Of a stretch of DNA of 64,000 nucleotides, positions 36,506-49,156 are shown piece by piece. The position numbers and the translations under genes are program-made. Where the stretch lies: contig NZ_CP053346.1 in assembly GCF_013113735.1 (NCBI RefSeq), forward strand, positions 248,001 through 312,000. Reading direction: 5' to 3'. The notes below the pieces were generated by a model. The model was not told the DNA's origin, ran no database searches, and was given only the letters and a program-made list of their open reading frames with translations. The first letter of the stretch is position 1, and every line of letters starts with the position of its first letter. This DNA is from Sphingomonas sp. AP4-R1 (GTDB lineage: Bacteria > Pseudomonadota > Alphaproteobacteria > Sphingomonadales > Sphingomonadaceae).

Positions 36506-37614
36506 TCTATCTCGATTATCAAGCCACGACCCCGCTCGCCCCCGAGGCGCGCGAGGCGATGCGCCCGCTGATGGAGGAGGCATTCGGCAACCCCCACTCC
36601 CCCCACCGCATGGGCCGCGAGGCGAAAGCGGCGGTGGAGGTGGCGCGCGAACGGATCGCCGCTCCCTTCGGCCCCGGCGGGCGCCTCGCCTTCACCAGCG
36701 GCGCGACCGAAGCGCTCAACTGGGCGATCAAGGGTATCGCCACGCCTTTGCGGAACACACGCCCGCGCATCGTGACCACCGCGATTGAGCATGCCGCCGT
36801 GCTGGACACGCTCGGATGGCTGGCAACGCAGGGGCATGAGGTGATCGTGCTGCCCGTTTCGCCCGAGGGGATCGTCGATCTGGACGCGGCGGCCGCCGCG
36901 ATCGACGACCGCACCGCTCTGGTCGCCGCGATGCTCGTCAACAACGAGATCGGCACGGTCCAGCCGATCGCGGAGCTGGGCGCGCTCGCGCGGGCGGCAG
37001 GTGCCGTGATGCTGTGCGATGCCGTGCAGGGCTATGGCCGCGTGCCCCTGCCCGCCGACGCCTGCGACCTGATCGCGCTCTCCGCCCACAAGATCCACGG
37101 CCCCAAAGGCATCGGCGCGCTCTGGCTGCGCGACGGCATCGTGCCCGAACCTCTGCTTCATGGCGGCGGCCAGGAAGCAGGGCTCCGGTCGGGCACGCTG
37201 GCGCCCGCTTTGTGCGCGGGCTTCGGCATGGCCGCGAAGCTGATGGGGGAACGGGCCGGTGAGGATGCCCTTCATCTCGCCCGGCTGTTCGTCCACGCCC
37301 GCTCGCTGCTCGACGGCTGGACGATCAATGGCGCGGTAGACCGCCGCTACGCTGGCAATCTCAATATCCGCCGCGACGGCCTCGATGTCGCCCGCCTGAT
37401 GTCCGACGTGCGCGAGGTGATGTTCTCGGCCGGCTCCGCCTGCGCCAGCGGCTCCGGACGGACCAGCCATGTGCTGCGGGCGATCGGCCTCAGCGACGCG
37501 CAGGCAAAATCCTCGATCCGCCTCGGCTTCGGGCGCTATACCGCGGAAGAGGATCTGGAACGCGCAATCCGCTTGATCCTTGCGGCAGCCGAACGGCAGA
37601 AGGCTTGGGCATGA
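36502..37614 (+). CDS. Cysteine desulfurase (second of a tandem pair)
   Basis: PLP-dependent NifS/IscS-type enzyme of 370 residues that transfers cysteine sulfur to Fe-S scaffolds or tRNA-modifying enzymes. It begins MIYLDYQATTPLAPEAREAM. It has the His in TTAIEHAAVL, AMLVNNEIGTVQPI, Asp in LCDAVQGYGRVPL, Lys in SAHKIHGPKGIGALWL and catalytic Cys in SAGSACASGSGRTSHVL. All key residues are present. The ATG overlaps the upstream desulfurase stop and its own stop overlaps the ferredoxin start (both 4-bp overlaps), so the three proteins should be made together in fixed proportion. Confidence 0.92.
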   Translation: MIYLDYQATTPLAPEAREAMRPLMEEAFGNPHSPHRMGREAKAAVEVARERIAAPFGPGGRLAFTSGATEALNWAIKGIATPLRNTRPRIVTTAIEHAAVLDTLGWLATQGHEVIVLPVSPEGIVDLDAAAAAIDDRTALVAAMLVNNEIGTVQPIAELGALARAAGAVMLCDAVQGYGRVPLPADACDLIALSAHKIHGPKGIGALWLRDGIVPEPLLHGGGQEAGLRSGTLAPALCAGFGMAAKLMGERAGEDALHLARLFVHARSLLDGWTINGAVDRRYAGNLNIRRDGLDVARLMSDVREVMFSAGSACASGSGRTSHVLRAIGLSDAQAKSSIRLGFGRYTAEEDLERAIRLILAAAERQKAWA

Positions 37615-37946
37615 GCGTCACCATCACCTTCGTCGCCGTCGACGGTCGCACCGAAATCGTCGAGGCCGCGCCCGGCTCGCGGCTTTTGGAGGTCGCGCAG
37701 AATGCCGGCCAGCCGCTGGAGGGGACGTGCGAGGGGCAGATGGCCTGTTCCACCTGCCACGTCATCGTCGATCCGGCCGATTTCGTCCGCCTCCCCCGCG
37801 CGAGCGAGGAGGAGGATGATCTGCTCGATCTCGCCGCGCATGTGACGCGCACCAGCCGCCTCGCCTGCCAGATCCTGCTGGACGAGGCGCTGGGCAGCCT
37901 GACGGTGCGGATGCCCGCCGGCGCACGGGACATGCAGGGGCGGTAA
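37611..37946 (+). CDS. 2Fe-2S ferredoxin (adrenodoxin/Isc Fdx-type)
   Basis: Small electron carrier of 111 residues. The cluster ligands follow the adrenodoxin pattern, Cys-x5-Cys-x2-Cys in TCEGQMACSTCHVIV, and a last Cys in SRLACQILL. The acidic segment EEEDDLLDLA is the usual partner-binding helix. The ATG at 37611 is inside the stop of the second desulfurase (ATGA). Next to two desulfurases it most likely supplies electrons for Fe-S cluster formation, as Fdx does in ISC systems, but no scaffold (IscU/SufB) or chaperone gene is present here. Confidence 0.92.
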   Translation: MSVTITFVAVDGRTEIVEAAPGSRLLEVAQNAGQPLEGTCEGQMACSTCHVIVDPADFVRLPRASEEEDDLLDLAAHVTRTSRLACQILLDEALGSLTVRMPAGARDMQGR

Positions 37947-37980
37947 GAGCCCTCTCAGTAAAGCTCAGCAGTCCCAAAAC

Positions 37981-38112
37981 CCGCCCGTCCTGAGCGAAGT
38001 CGAAGGACGTGTTGCTGGACGAATTGCCCGGGGCCCGTGCTTCGACTGGCCGAAGGCCAGCCTGTCCTGAGCGCCTGCCTTGGCAGGCAGTCGAAGGGCT
38101 CAGCACAAACGG
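37981..38112. repeat. Palindromic intergenic element, family A copy 3 (composite)
   Basis: Starts CCGCCCGTCCTGAGCGAAGT and ends GGGCTCAGCACAAACGG. The right half contains the nested palindrome GCGCCTGCCTTGGCAGGC, in the same place relative to CCTGTCCTGAGC as in the valS copy. It lies between the convergent ferredoxin and glnD genes. Confidence 0.8.
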
Positions 38113-38135
38113 TTGGGGGCAGGGGTCCGAAGACC

Positions 38136-40934
38136 CTAAACCTTCACCTTTTCCTTCTCGCGCTCGCGCTTCGGCGCCTCTTCCTCGGGCTCCGGCTCGC
38201 CGCCGCCCGCCGCCGCCAGCAACAGCCGCTCCAGCGTCCGCAGCCGCACCGCGCCCTCGATCTTGTCGCCGAGCAGATCGGTCAGATAGAAGGTATCCAC
38301 CGCGCGCGTGCCATAGGTCGCGACATGGGCGGAGCGGATCGTCACCTTCGCCTGGAACAACGCATAAGCCAGCGCATGCAGCAGTGCCGGCCGATCATGC
38401 GCATTCACCTCCACCACCGTGTAGCGGTTGGACGCGCGATTATCGATCAGCACGTTGGGCTCGACCACGAACGCCTCCGCCCGCGTGCGGGGGGAGGGCT
38501 TGGTGGCGAGCTTGGCCGCCAGCTGGCTGCGATTGGCCAGCGCATCCTCGATCGCCGTCGCCAGCCGTCGCAGCCGCATCGGATCGTCGAACGGTTTGCC
38601 GAACGGATCCTGTACCAGCAGATTGTCGATCGCCATGCCGTCGCGCGTCGTGTGAATGCGCGCATCGATGATGCTGGCGCCCGCCAGATGGATCGCACCC
38701 GCAACGCGGTAGAACAGGCCGGGATGATCGGCCGCGTAGATCGTGACCAGCGTCGCGCCGCGCTGGGGATCGGGCTGCGTCGCGATCGAGAGCGGCTTCT
38801 CGCCCGCATCCGCCGCCGAAATAAGCCGCGCATTGCGCTCGAGAATGTCGACGCCCTCGGCCACCCAATAGCTGTCCGGGAAGCGCTTGCGATAGGCGTC
38901 GAAGCGCTGGCGCGACCAGCCCAGTTCCACGCCCAGCTCCGCCTGCTTCAGCTTGATCCGCTCGTTGCGCCCGGTCTGCTGATGGCCCAGCCGCAGCACC
39001 TCTTCGGCCGCGTGGAACAACGTGCCGAGCAGCTGGCGCTTCCAGTCGTTCCACACGCCCGGCCCCACCGCGCGGATATCCACCGTCGTGAGCAGCAGCA
39101 ACTGGCGCAGCCGCTCGGGGCTCTGCACGCGTTCGGCGAAATCCAGCACCGTCTTGAAATCGGCCAGATCGCGCTTGAAGGCGGTGGCGGACATCAAAAG
39201 ATGCTGCTCCACCAGCCACGCCACCGTCTCGGTTTCGGCAGGCTTCAGGCCGAAGCGCGGGCAGAGCTTGCGCGCCACCTCCGCGCCCAGCGTCGAATGA
39301 TCGCCGCCGCGCCCCTTGGCGATATCGTGCAGCAGCACCGCCACATAGAGCGCGCGCCGGCACACCACCTGCGACAGGATCTTGGCGGCGCCCGGATGCG
39401 CTTCCTCCAGCAGCCCGCGCTCGATGCGGGAGAGCAGGCCGATCGCGCGCAACGTATGCTCGTCCACCGTGTAATGGTGGTACATGTCGAACTGCATCTG
39501 CGCCACGACGCGCCCGAAATCGGGCACGAAGCGGCCGAACACGCCCGCCTCGTTCATCGTCCGCAGCACGCGCTCCGGATCGCGGCGCGAGGCCAGCACC
39601 TGCAGGAAATGGCGGTTGGCGACCGGATCGGCGCGCACCTGATTGTCGATCAATTTCGCATCGCGCCCGGCCATGCGCAACGTGAGCGGATGCACCTCCA
39701 GCTGATGCTTGTCCGCCAGCGCGAACAGCTCCAGCAGGCGTACCGGATTTTCGGCGAAGAAGGTGTCGCTCGGCGCCGCCAGCCGCCCGCGATCCAGCAC
39801 GAAGCCTTCCAGCTTGCGGGGCTTGCGGCCGATCAGCGTGATGCCGAAGCGGCGCCCCTTGGCGGCGAACGTCTCGTCCAGATGCGCGAGGAACATCGCG
39901 GTGAGATCGCCCACTTCCTTCGCGATCAGGAAATAATGCTGCATGAAGCGCTCGACCGCGGACTTTCCGGGCCGGTCGGCATAGCGCATCCGCCGCGCGA
40001 TCTCGGCCTGCACGTCGAAGGTCAGCCGGTCCTCGGGCCGGCGCGAGAGGATGTGGAGGTGGCAGCGCACCGCCCACAGGAAATTCTCGGCCTTGCGGAA
40101 GCGGCGCAGCTCCTGATCGGTCAGCAGCCCGCGCTCGACCAGATCGCCCACGTCGCGCACCTGATAGGCATATTTGCCGATCCAGAAGAGCGCGTGCAGA
40201 TCGCGCAGGCCGCCCTTGCCTTCCTTCAGATTGGGCTCGACCACATAGCGGCTGTCGCCCATCCGCTCGTGCCGCGCATTCCGCTCGGCCAGCTTCTCGG
40301 CGACGAAGGCGCGCGCGGTGGACGCCATCACGTCCTTCTCGAAGCGGCGGCCCGCCTCGTCATACAGCGCCTGATCGCCCCAGATGTAGCGCGCCTCCAG
40401 CAAAGCGGTGCGGATCGTGAGATCGCCGTTCGCCATCCGCACCATCTCGTCGATCGAGCGGCTCGAATGGCCCACCTTCAGGCCCAGATCCCACAGCGTG
40501 TAGAGCATGGATTCGATCACCTGCTCCGCCCACGCCGCCTGCTTCCAGGGGGTGAGGAAGGCGATGTCGATATCCGAATGGAGCGCCATCTCGCCGCGCC
40601 CGTATCCGCCCACCGCCGCCAGCGCGAGCCGCTCTCCCGCCGACGGGTGATGGTTCGGGAACAGCCGCTGCGTGGTGAAATCATAGGCGAGGCGCAGGAT
40701 CTGATCGGTCAGGAACGCATAGGAGGCCGCGATCTCGTTGCCCGAGCTGGGGCTTTCGGCCAGCCGACGTGCGATCTCATCCCGGCCCGCCGCCAGCGCC
40801 TCGCGCAGCACGGGCGTCGCCGACAGGCGCAGCGTCGTGGCATCCGCCGTCGGCAATGCCTCCAGCGCATCGGCGATGGCGCGCCGATCGATGATGGCGC
40901 GGCGCGCGGGAAGATGATCGAAACGCGTCGTCAT
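38136..40934 (-). CDS. glnD: [Protein-PII] uridylyltransferase / uridylyl-removing enzyme
   Basis: Bifunctional nitrogen sensor of 932 residues that uridylylates PII proteins when glutamine is low and removes the group when it is high. The N-terminal nucleotidyltransferase motif is VGGYGRGEMALHSDIDIAFL (about residues 108-127). An HD domain follows (YVAVLLHDIAKGRGGDHS), and two C-terminal ACT domains bind glutamine (one around RPALLHALAYALFQAKVTI). The last residues are a run of Lys/Glu that is not conserved. It stands alone, with no glnB or amt beside it. Confidence 0.96.
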   Translation of the reverse strand: MTTRFDHLPARRAIIDRRAIADALEALPTADATTLRLSATPVLREALAAGRDEIARRLAESPSSGNEIAASYAFLTDQILRLAYDFTTQRLFPNHHPSAGERLALAAVGGYGRGEMALHSDIDIAFLTPWKQAAWAEQVIESMLYTLWDLGLKVGHSSRSIDEMVRMANGDLTIRTALLEARYIWGDQALYDEAGRRFEKDVMASTARAFVAEKLAERNARHERMGDSRYVVEPNLKEGKGGLRDLHALFWIGKYAYQVRDVGDLVERGLLTDQELRRFRKAENFLWAVRCHLHILSRRPEDRLTFDVQAEIARRMRYADRPGKSAVERFMQHYFLIAKEVGDLTAMFLAHLDETFAAKGRRFGITLIGRKPRKLEGFVLDRGRLAAPSDTFFAENPVRLLELFALADKHQLEVHPLTLRMAGRDAKLIDNQVRADPVANRHFLQVLASRRDPERVLRTMNEAGVFGRFVPDFGRVVAQMQFDMYHHYTVDEHTLRAIGLLSRIERGLLEEAHPGAAKILSQVVCRRALYVAVLLHDIAKGRGGDHSTLGAEVARKLCPRFGLKPAETETVAWLVEQHLLMSATAFKRDLADFKTVLDFAERVQSPERLRQLLLLTTVDIRAVGPGVWNDWKRQLLGTLFHAAEEVLRLGHQQTGRNERIKLKQAELGVELGWSRQRFDAYRKRFPDSYWVAEGVDILERNARLISAADAGEKPLSIATQPDPQRGATLVTIYAADHPGLFYRVAGAIHLAGASIIDARIHTTRDGMAIDNLLVQDPFGKPFDDPMRLRRLATAIEDALANRSQLAAKLATKPSPRTRAEAFVVEPNVLIDNRASNRYTVVEVNAHDRPALLHALAYALFQAKVTIRSAHVATYGTRAVDTFYLTDLLGDKIEGAVRLRTLERLLLAAAGGGEPEPEEEAPKREREKEKVKV

Positions 40935-41023
40935 GGGAGCGCCCAGATAGGACCGATGCGGCGGAACGTCATCCTACCGCCGCACCTGTTTACGGATGAT
41001 TGCGGTCCGGCCTTAGGCCCGCC

Positions 41024-41725
41024 TCACTGCAGCTCGAACGTGACCTGCAGCGTGATGCCCAGCGTTTCCTCGCCTGGCTCAACCGGGGTGGAATCCGCCT
41101 TGGCGCGCAGGCTCATCGCCATCATCGGGCGGATGGGAGACTGGACGTTCGTGGATTCGGTGATCGCCACGATCCGCTTCACGCTCAGGCCCGCCGCGCG
41201 CGCATAGAGGTCGGCGCGGGCCTTCGCCGTCGCCAGCGCCTGGGTGCGCGCCTCGTCCAAAGCGGCCTCGGGCTTGTCGACCGCGAAATTGGGCCCGTCG
41301 ATCTGGTTCGCGCCCGCCGCGACCAGCGCATCGAGAATGCCGCCCGCCTTGGCGATCTCGCGGAAGCGCACCGTCACCTGATTGCTCGCCTGATAGCCGG
41401 TCAGCTGCGGCGGCTGATTGTCGACATAGCGATATTGCGGAGACAGGCGCAGCGAAGCGGTGCGGATATCGCGATCGGCGATGCCCGCCTTGCGCAGCGC
41501 CGCGATCGTCGCGGTCATGCGGCGCGCATTGTCGGCCATCGCCTGCGACGCCGTCGCCGCCTGCGTGACGACGCCCGCGCCGATCGTGGCCACGTCGGGC
41601 GCCCGCATCACCTCGCCCGTGGCCGTAATGTCGAGGCGGGTGCCCGTCAGGCGCGGGCCGTCCTCCGCGTGCAGCGCGGCGACGGGCGTCATCGCGGCGA
41701 GCGCGATCGTGGCGTAACGAAACAT
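41024..41725 (-). CDS. SIMPL domain-containing periplasmic protein (DUF541)
   Basis: Exported protein of 233 residues; residues 1-21 form a signal peptide ending in ALHA. The body starts with LDITATGEVMRAPDVATIGAG, the beta-strand repeat that opens SIMPL domains, and contains the ARADLYARAAGLSVKRIVAI helix/strand typical of the family. Related proteins (YggE) are linked to reduced oxidative stress in E. coli, with no known enzyme activity. It lies between glnD and the histidine kinase on the same strand but with gaps of 65-89 bp, so co-transcription is uncertain. A 29-bp GC-rich stretch near 40960-40990 may form a weak hairpin. Confidence 0.85.
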   Translation of the reverse strand: MFRYATIALAAMTPVAALHAEDGPRLTGTRLDITATGEVMRAPDVATIGAGVVTQAATASQAMADNARRMTATIAALRKAGIADRDIRTASLRLSPQYRYVDNQPPQLTGYQASNQVTVRFREIAKAGGILDALVAAGANQIDGPNFAVDKPEAALDEARTQALATAKARADLYARAAGLSVKRIVAITESTNVQSPIRPMMAMSLRAKADSTPVEPGEETLGITLQVTFELQ

Positions 41726-41790
41726 CCTTCCTCCTTGGCTGGCCGATCGTCCGGCCCCGATCTCCGGGCCCCTTCGGGCCGATGCCGTTT

Positions 41791-43689
41791 TTATGCGTTG
41801 CCGCCGCTGGCTGCCGCCTGAACGGCGTCCGGACCGGCCTTATCGAGCACATCGCGCAGCTTTTGTGCGAGCTGGGCCACGGTGAAGGGCTTCAGCAGCA
41901 CATCCACGCCCGGCTCCAGCAGCCCCTCCCGCGCGATCGCCTCGTGGGCGTAGCCGGTCGTGTAGAGGATGCGGATGTTCGGCTGCTTCTCGCGGGCGGC
42001 CGCCGCCAGCTCGGTGCCGCCCATGCCGGGCATCACCACATCGGTGAAGAGGATCGCATAATCGGGCGACTGCTCGATCAGCGCCAGCGCGGCCACGCCG
42101 TCCGGGGCCGCCGTCACGACATAGCCCAGATCGGCCACCGCATCGCGCGAGAATTGGCGGACGCGATCATCATCCTCCACCAGCAGGATACGCTCCCCGC
42201 CGCGCACCGGCGCCGGGCCCGCCACCGGCGCCGGCTCGCGCACGATCGCGGGCGCCGCCTCGTGCCGCGGAAGGAACAGCCGGATCGTCGTCCCGTGCCC
42301 CACCACGCTCTCGATGCCGATGTGGCCGCCCGATTGCTTGACGAAGCCGAACACCTGGCTGAGCCCCAGCCCGGTGCCCCGGCCGACTCCTTTGGTGGTG
42401 AAGAAGGGATCGAAGGCGCGCGCCAGCACGTCCGGCGGCATGCCCGATCCGAAATCGCGCACCATGATCATCACATAATCGCCCGGCGCGGCATCGGGAT
42501 GCGAGCGGATATAACCCTCGTCCAGCGTCGCATTGCCGGTGCGGATCGTCATGCGCCCGCGCCCGCCCAGCGCGTCGCGCGCATTGACCGCCAGATTGAC
42601 GATCGCATTTTCCAACTGGAGCGGATCGACGAAGGTGGGCCAGATATCGCCGGCCAACTCCGTTTCCACCTCGATCCCCTCGCCCAGCGTGCGGCCGAGC
42701 AGGTTGGACATGTCACCCACCAGCCGGTTGGGATCCACCGCCGCCGGCGCGAGCGACTGGCGCCGCGAATAAGCGAGCAGACGGCTGACGAGCGAGGCGG
42801 CGCGCCCCGCGCCCTCCATCGCGCTCGCCAGGCTGCGCTGGAGCCGGTCCGGATCGTCGATCCGGCGCCGCGCCATATCCAGGCTGCCGATCACCACCGC
42901 GAGCATATTGTTGAAATCGTGCGCGATACCGCCGGTCAGCTGGCCGATCGATTCCATCTTCTGGATGTGGCGGAGCTGTTCCTCCACCTGTTCGCGCGCG
43001 CGCATCTCGCTCTCCGCCGCTTCGGCCGCAGCCCGCGCCTCGCGGTGCGCGGCCTCGATCGACAGGGAGCGGGCCTGCGCCTCCGAGATCGTCAGATAGG
43101 CGATCACGACGACCAGCAGCACGGTCGCCACCAGCCCGATCGACAGCAAGGCGGTGCGCTGCTGCGCCTGTTTCTGCCGCGCGGCCAGCAGCGCCGATTC
43201 CGTCGCGAACATGCGGCCCAGATGCTGGCGGATCGCCAGGATCAGGGGAAGGCTGCCCGGCTGCGCCGCGCTCAGGTTCATCGCGTAGAGCGGCTTGTGG
43301 TCGCGCTCGGCGGACATATGCTCGCCATAGATCAGGCGCTGGCGGATCAGCGGGGCGACCGCGTCGATCTCGCGCAGCTGCGGCTCGTTGTCGCGCAGCA
43401 GCTCGCGCAGCTCGGCCACGCGCAGCAGGATATCGTGGCGGCTGTCGCGCATATCGTCGCGCATCGCGGGCTCACGCGAGATCATGTAGCCGCGCAACGC
43501 TCCGTCATGCGTGGCCAGCCGCTCGCCCAGCTCCACGATGCGCGTCTGCACCTGCACCGAATGGTCCGCCCAGCGATTGCTGGACGAAACACCGCTGGCG
43601 ATCAGCAAGGCGATCAGCCCGGCGACGATGACGATGCCAAGGCCCGCCAGCGACATCAGGGGGATCTTGCGCGGCGTCGCTTCGACCAT
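41791..43689 (-). CDS. Hybrid sensor histidine kinase (CHASE3-HisKA-HATPase-REC)
   Basis: Membrane-bound hybrid kinase of 632 residues. Two hydrophobic segments (about residues 13-31 and 183-203) flank a periplasmic CHASE3-like helical sensor. A coiled coil follows, then the dimerisation helix with His257 in [17 protein letters not shown]. An HATPase domain contains [21 protein letters not shown] and [15 protein letters not shown] Pro/Ala linker leads to a receiver domain with Asp550 in [13 protein letters not shown]. The HDFNN box is that of the HWE-unlike PAS/CHASE hybrid kinases of alphaproteobacteria. No output regulator is adjacent; the receiver-only protein at 22016 is a conceivable partner. 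Confidence 0.93.
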   Translation of the reverse strand: MVEATPRKIPLMSLAGLGIVIVAGLIALLIASGVSSSNRWADHSVQVQTRIVELGERLATHDGALRGYMISREPAMRDDMRDSRHDILLRVAELRELLRDNEPQLREIDAVAPLIRQRLIYGEHMSAERDHKPLYAMNLSAAQPGSLPLILAIRQHLGRMFATESALLAARQKQAQQRTALLSIGLVATVLLVVVIAYLTISEAQARSLSIEAAHREARAAAEAAESEMRAREQVEEQLRHIQKMESIGQLTGGIAHDFNNMLAVVIGSLDMARRRIDDPDRLQRSLASAMEGAGRAASLVSRLLAYSRRQSLAPAAVDPNRLVGDMSNLLGRTLGEGIEVETELAGDIWPTFVDPLQLENAIVNLAVNARDALGGRGRMTIRTGNATLDEGYIRSHPDAAPGDYVMIMVRDFGSGMPPDVLARAFDPFFTTKGVGRGTGLGLSQVFGFVKQSGGHIGIESVVGHGTTIRLFLPRHEAAPAIVREPAPVAGPAPVRGGERILLVEDDDRVRQFSRDAVADLGYVVTAAPDGVAALALIEQSPDYAILFTDVVMPGMGGTELAAAAREKQPNIRILYTTGYAHEAIAREGLLEPGVDVLLKPFTVAQLAQKLRDVLDKAGPDAVQAAASGGNA

Positions 43690-43735
43690 GCTCCCGTTGT
43701 GGCTGGAGCGCGTGACGGGCGCAAGCGCGTCTCCG

Positions 43736-46885
<3,150 letters not shown>

Positions 46886-46886
<1 letters not shown>

Positions 46887-47887
46887 CAGAAACCGTAGAC
46901 CAATGTCGCGCGCGTCACCGTATCCAGCTGGCGGCTGGTGGTGGGCGTCTCGCGCTCGAACTGGAGATTGTAGGAGAGTTTGGCCTTCAGCGCGCCGAGC
47001 AGCTTGGTCTCCAGCGCTGTGGTGTTCGATGCGGTCGCATCGTCGCCCTCGAAGAAGAAGGCCGCATCCTGCCGGAAGGTGAGCGTCGGCGAAATCTGCC
47101 ACATCGCGGAGATCGAGGCACGACCGGCCAGCCGCGTCGTGTTCGCCTCGTCGATATAGACGGTACGGCGGATCGCCGGGCCGCCTTCCAGCGTGATGTT
47201 CAGGTTCGATCGGCTGGCGACGAGAAAGCCGACACCCGTACCGAAGGTGCCGCGCGCCTGGATGCCCAGAAAGCGGTCATGCTCATATTGGGCAAGGCCA
47301 TATGCGTAGCGCGAATCGTTGAACTTGTAATTGGGCTGCCACGCGGCCAGCCAGCGCTCGGTCGTCCGCTCGTGATCCGTATCCTGGAAATCGAGGCGCG
47401 CGTTGAACTTCTGGCGCCAGCGTATGCCGTCGCGCTGCAGCTTGGCCGAGGCATAGATGCTGGTCGTGCGCGTGGTGCCGGTGGAGCGCGATCCGCCCGC
47501 TTCCAGCTCGCCCTTCCAGATCTGGAGGAAGCTCGCCGCCATGATGCGTGCCTGCTCCTTCTCCTGTGCTTCCTTGCGGACGCCGGCGAGCCTTTCGGCC
47601 TGCACCTGCGCCACGCCGTTGATCTCGGCGATATAGGTCGGGAAATTGTCCTTGGCCAAGCCGACCACGTCGCTGATCGTCTTGTCGTTGCCGGTCTTGT
47701 ACGCCGCCTCGATCATCGTGCGCACGGGCGCGGGCAGGCCCGGCGGCGGCGGGGCGAGCACCAGCATCGGCTGCTCCACCACGGGAGCCTCCGGCGCATA
47801 GGGCAGGCGCGGCGCGGGCAGCGTTTCGAACGACAGCTCCGGCCCCAGCGCGCCGGCCAGCGCCATCATCAGGGCAGCACCGCTCAT
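46886..47887 (-). CDS. DUF481 outer-membrane beta-barrel protein (YdiY-like)
   Basis: Predicted outer-membrane protein of 333 residues. The N-terminus has a short hydrophobic stretch (ALMMALAGALG) and a Pro-rich linker, then a helical segment rich in Gln/Glu/Lys. From about residue 120 alternating strands follow (for example RQKFNARLDFQDTDHERTTE) and the protein ends in ATLVYGF with a terminal Phe. This is the DUF481 layout; family members are salt- or acid-induced in E. coli and otherwise uncharacterised. It overlaps rppH upstream by 4 bp and astA downstream by 1 bp. Confidence 0.85.
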
Positions 47888-48363
47888 GCCGGCTTCGCCA
47901 GATGATCCGCGAACGCGGCCAGCACGTCACGATACAATTGCTGCTTGAACGGCACGATCAGCACTGGCAGCTCCGCCGGCTCCGCCCATTTCCAGGCGTT
48001 GAATTCGGGATGCTTGGTGTCGAGGTCGATCTCGTCGTCGCGTCCCAGGAAGCGCAGCAGGAACCAGTGCTGCTTCTGCCCGCGATATTTGCCGCCCCAC
48101 ACCTTCTTCTGCAGATCGGCGGGCAGATCGTAGAGCAGGGGCTCGGCCGCTTCCGCGATCACCGCCACCTTGTCGGCGGGGATGCCCGTCTCCTCCTCCA
48201 GTTCGCGCAGCGCGCCCGCCTGCGCGTCCTCGCCGGGATCGAGCCCGCCCTGCGGCATCTGCCAGGCCTCGGCGGTGGTATCGATCCGCCGCGCCACGAA
48301 GACCTTTCCCGCCTCGTTCAGGAGCATGATGCCCGCGGCCGGGCGATAGGGAAGATCTCTCAT
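47884..48363 (-). CDS. rppH: RNA pyrophosphohydrolase
   Basis: Nudix hydrolase of 159 residues that removes pyrophosphate from 5' triphosphorylated mRNA and so opens it to RNase E. The protein opens with YRPAAGIMLLNEAGKVFVAR, and the complete Nudix box is GGLDPGEDAQAGALRELEEETGI; WGGKYRGQKQHWFLLRF is the RppH-type downstream signature. The ATG at 48363 is preferred to longer in-frame starts because MRDLPYRPAAG matches the family N-terminus. It heads an overlapping chain rppH, DUF481, astA, ligA. The 151-bp region upstream (48364-48514) is divergent with the next gene. Confidence 0.95.
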   Translation of the reverse strand: MRDLPYRPAAGIMLLNEAGKVFVARRIDTTAEAWQMPQGGLDPGEDAQAGALRELEEETGIPADKVAVIAEAAEPLLYDLPADLQKKVWGGKYRGQKQHWFLLRFLGRDDEIDLDTKHPEFNAWKWAEPAELPVLIVPFKQQLYRDVLAAFADHLAKPA

Positions 48364-48514
48364 GAAAATGCGCTCTCGCTGACTGGCGTTCTCGTTCGCA
48401 GCCGACTTCCCCCATGTCGCCATCACGATCAAGGCCCGTGTCCAGCGGCTCATCGCGCCCGCCATTGCTGGTGGGAAGGCTCGGTCCTAAGGAGCGACGA
48501 AAGGAGGGCCGCTC

Positions 48515-48928
48515 ATGCGTCCGGTCGATCTGCTCGCTTTCGTTTTCGCCGGTCTTGCCGCGCTTCCGGCCATTGCCCAGACGCCGCCCCCGGCACCCGT
48601 GCCCCAGCGCCGCCCGACCAATCTGCCCGGCGTCTCGCCGCAGGGCAATGCGATCCTCACCAAGCTGGATAGCCAGGGCGATCCCCAATATGCCCAGCTC
48701 AAGCATCAGCAGACCGGGCTGAAGGATCAGCTCTCCAACGCGATCATGGTCCCCACGATCGACGTGGACCGCGTCGCCGGCATCATGCGCCAGATGGACG
48801 TGGTGCAGGGAGCGATGCGGACCCGCGCGAGCGAGCGCGTGCTGGCCGCGCTGAAAGCCCTCCCCGAAGCCGATCGCGGCCCCTTCCTCCGCGCCATCGC
48901 CAAACAGGTCGGCCCGGCAGCGAACTAA
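48515..48928 (+). CDS. Small secreted protein of unknown function
   Basis: Exported protein of 137 residues with a signal peptide ending ALPAIAQT (about residue 23), then a Pro-rich linker and a helical body (LKHQQTGLKDQLSNAIMVPT, IMRQMDVVQGAMRTRASERV, LPEADRGPFLRAIAKQ). The arrangement of helices with RxxR and a final PxxR region recalls periplasmic CpxP/Spy-like or heavy-metal-resistance proteins, but no LTxxQ motif is present, so the match is weak. The start is secure: AAAGGAGGG lies about 7 bases before the ATG. It is divergent from rppH and followed by a family A palindrome. Confidence 0.75.
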   Translation: MRPVDLLAFVFAGLAALPAIAQTPPPAPVPQRRPTNLPGVSPQGNAILTKLDSQGDPQYAQLKHQQTGLKDQLSNAIMVPTIDVDRVAGIMRQMDVVQGAMRTRASERVLAALKALPEADRGPFLRAIAKQVGPAAN

Positions 48929-48976
48929 TCTTCTCCCCTCCCTGCATGACAGTGTTACGTAGTTCGTTCTTTAACT

Positions 48977-49064
48977 CCGTTTGCACTGAGCCTGTCGAAG
49001 TGCCGTTCTTCTTTCTCTCGTGCTTTTAAGAAGGACGGTGCTTCGACAAGCTCAGCACAAACGG
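48977..49064. repeat. Palindromic intergenic element, family A copy 4
   Basis: Starts CCGTTTGCACTGAGCCTGTC and ends TTCGACAAGCTCAGCACAAACGG; the centre CTTTCTCTCGTGCTTTTAAG is unpaired. It lies between the small secreted protein and the photolyase gene, both on the plus strand. Confidence 0.8.
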
Positions 49065-49156
49065 GATCATGGCTTTGACGAATTTCGCAACGATCCCTTT
49101 CAGGGAGGGGAGGATAAAACCACGCATCCCCCGGCCCCCTCACCCGTTCAGCGCGC

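Noticed and set aside
37978..38112. Treating the family A palindromes as rho-independent terminators
   Set aside because: They lack a T run after the stem; a role at transcript ends is possible but they are listed as repeats because several copies share sequence well beyond a terminator stem.
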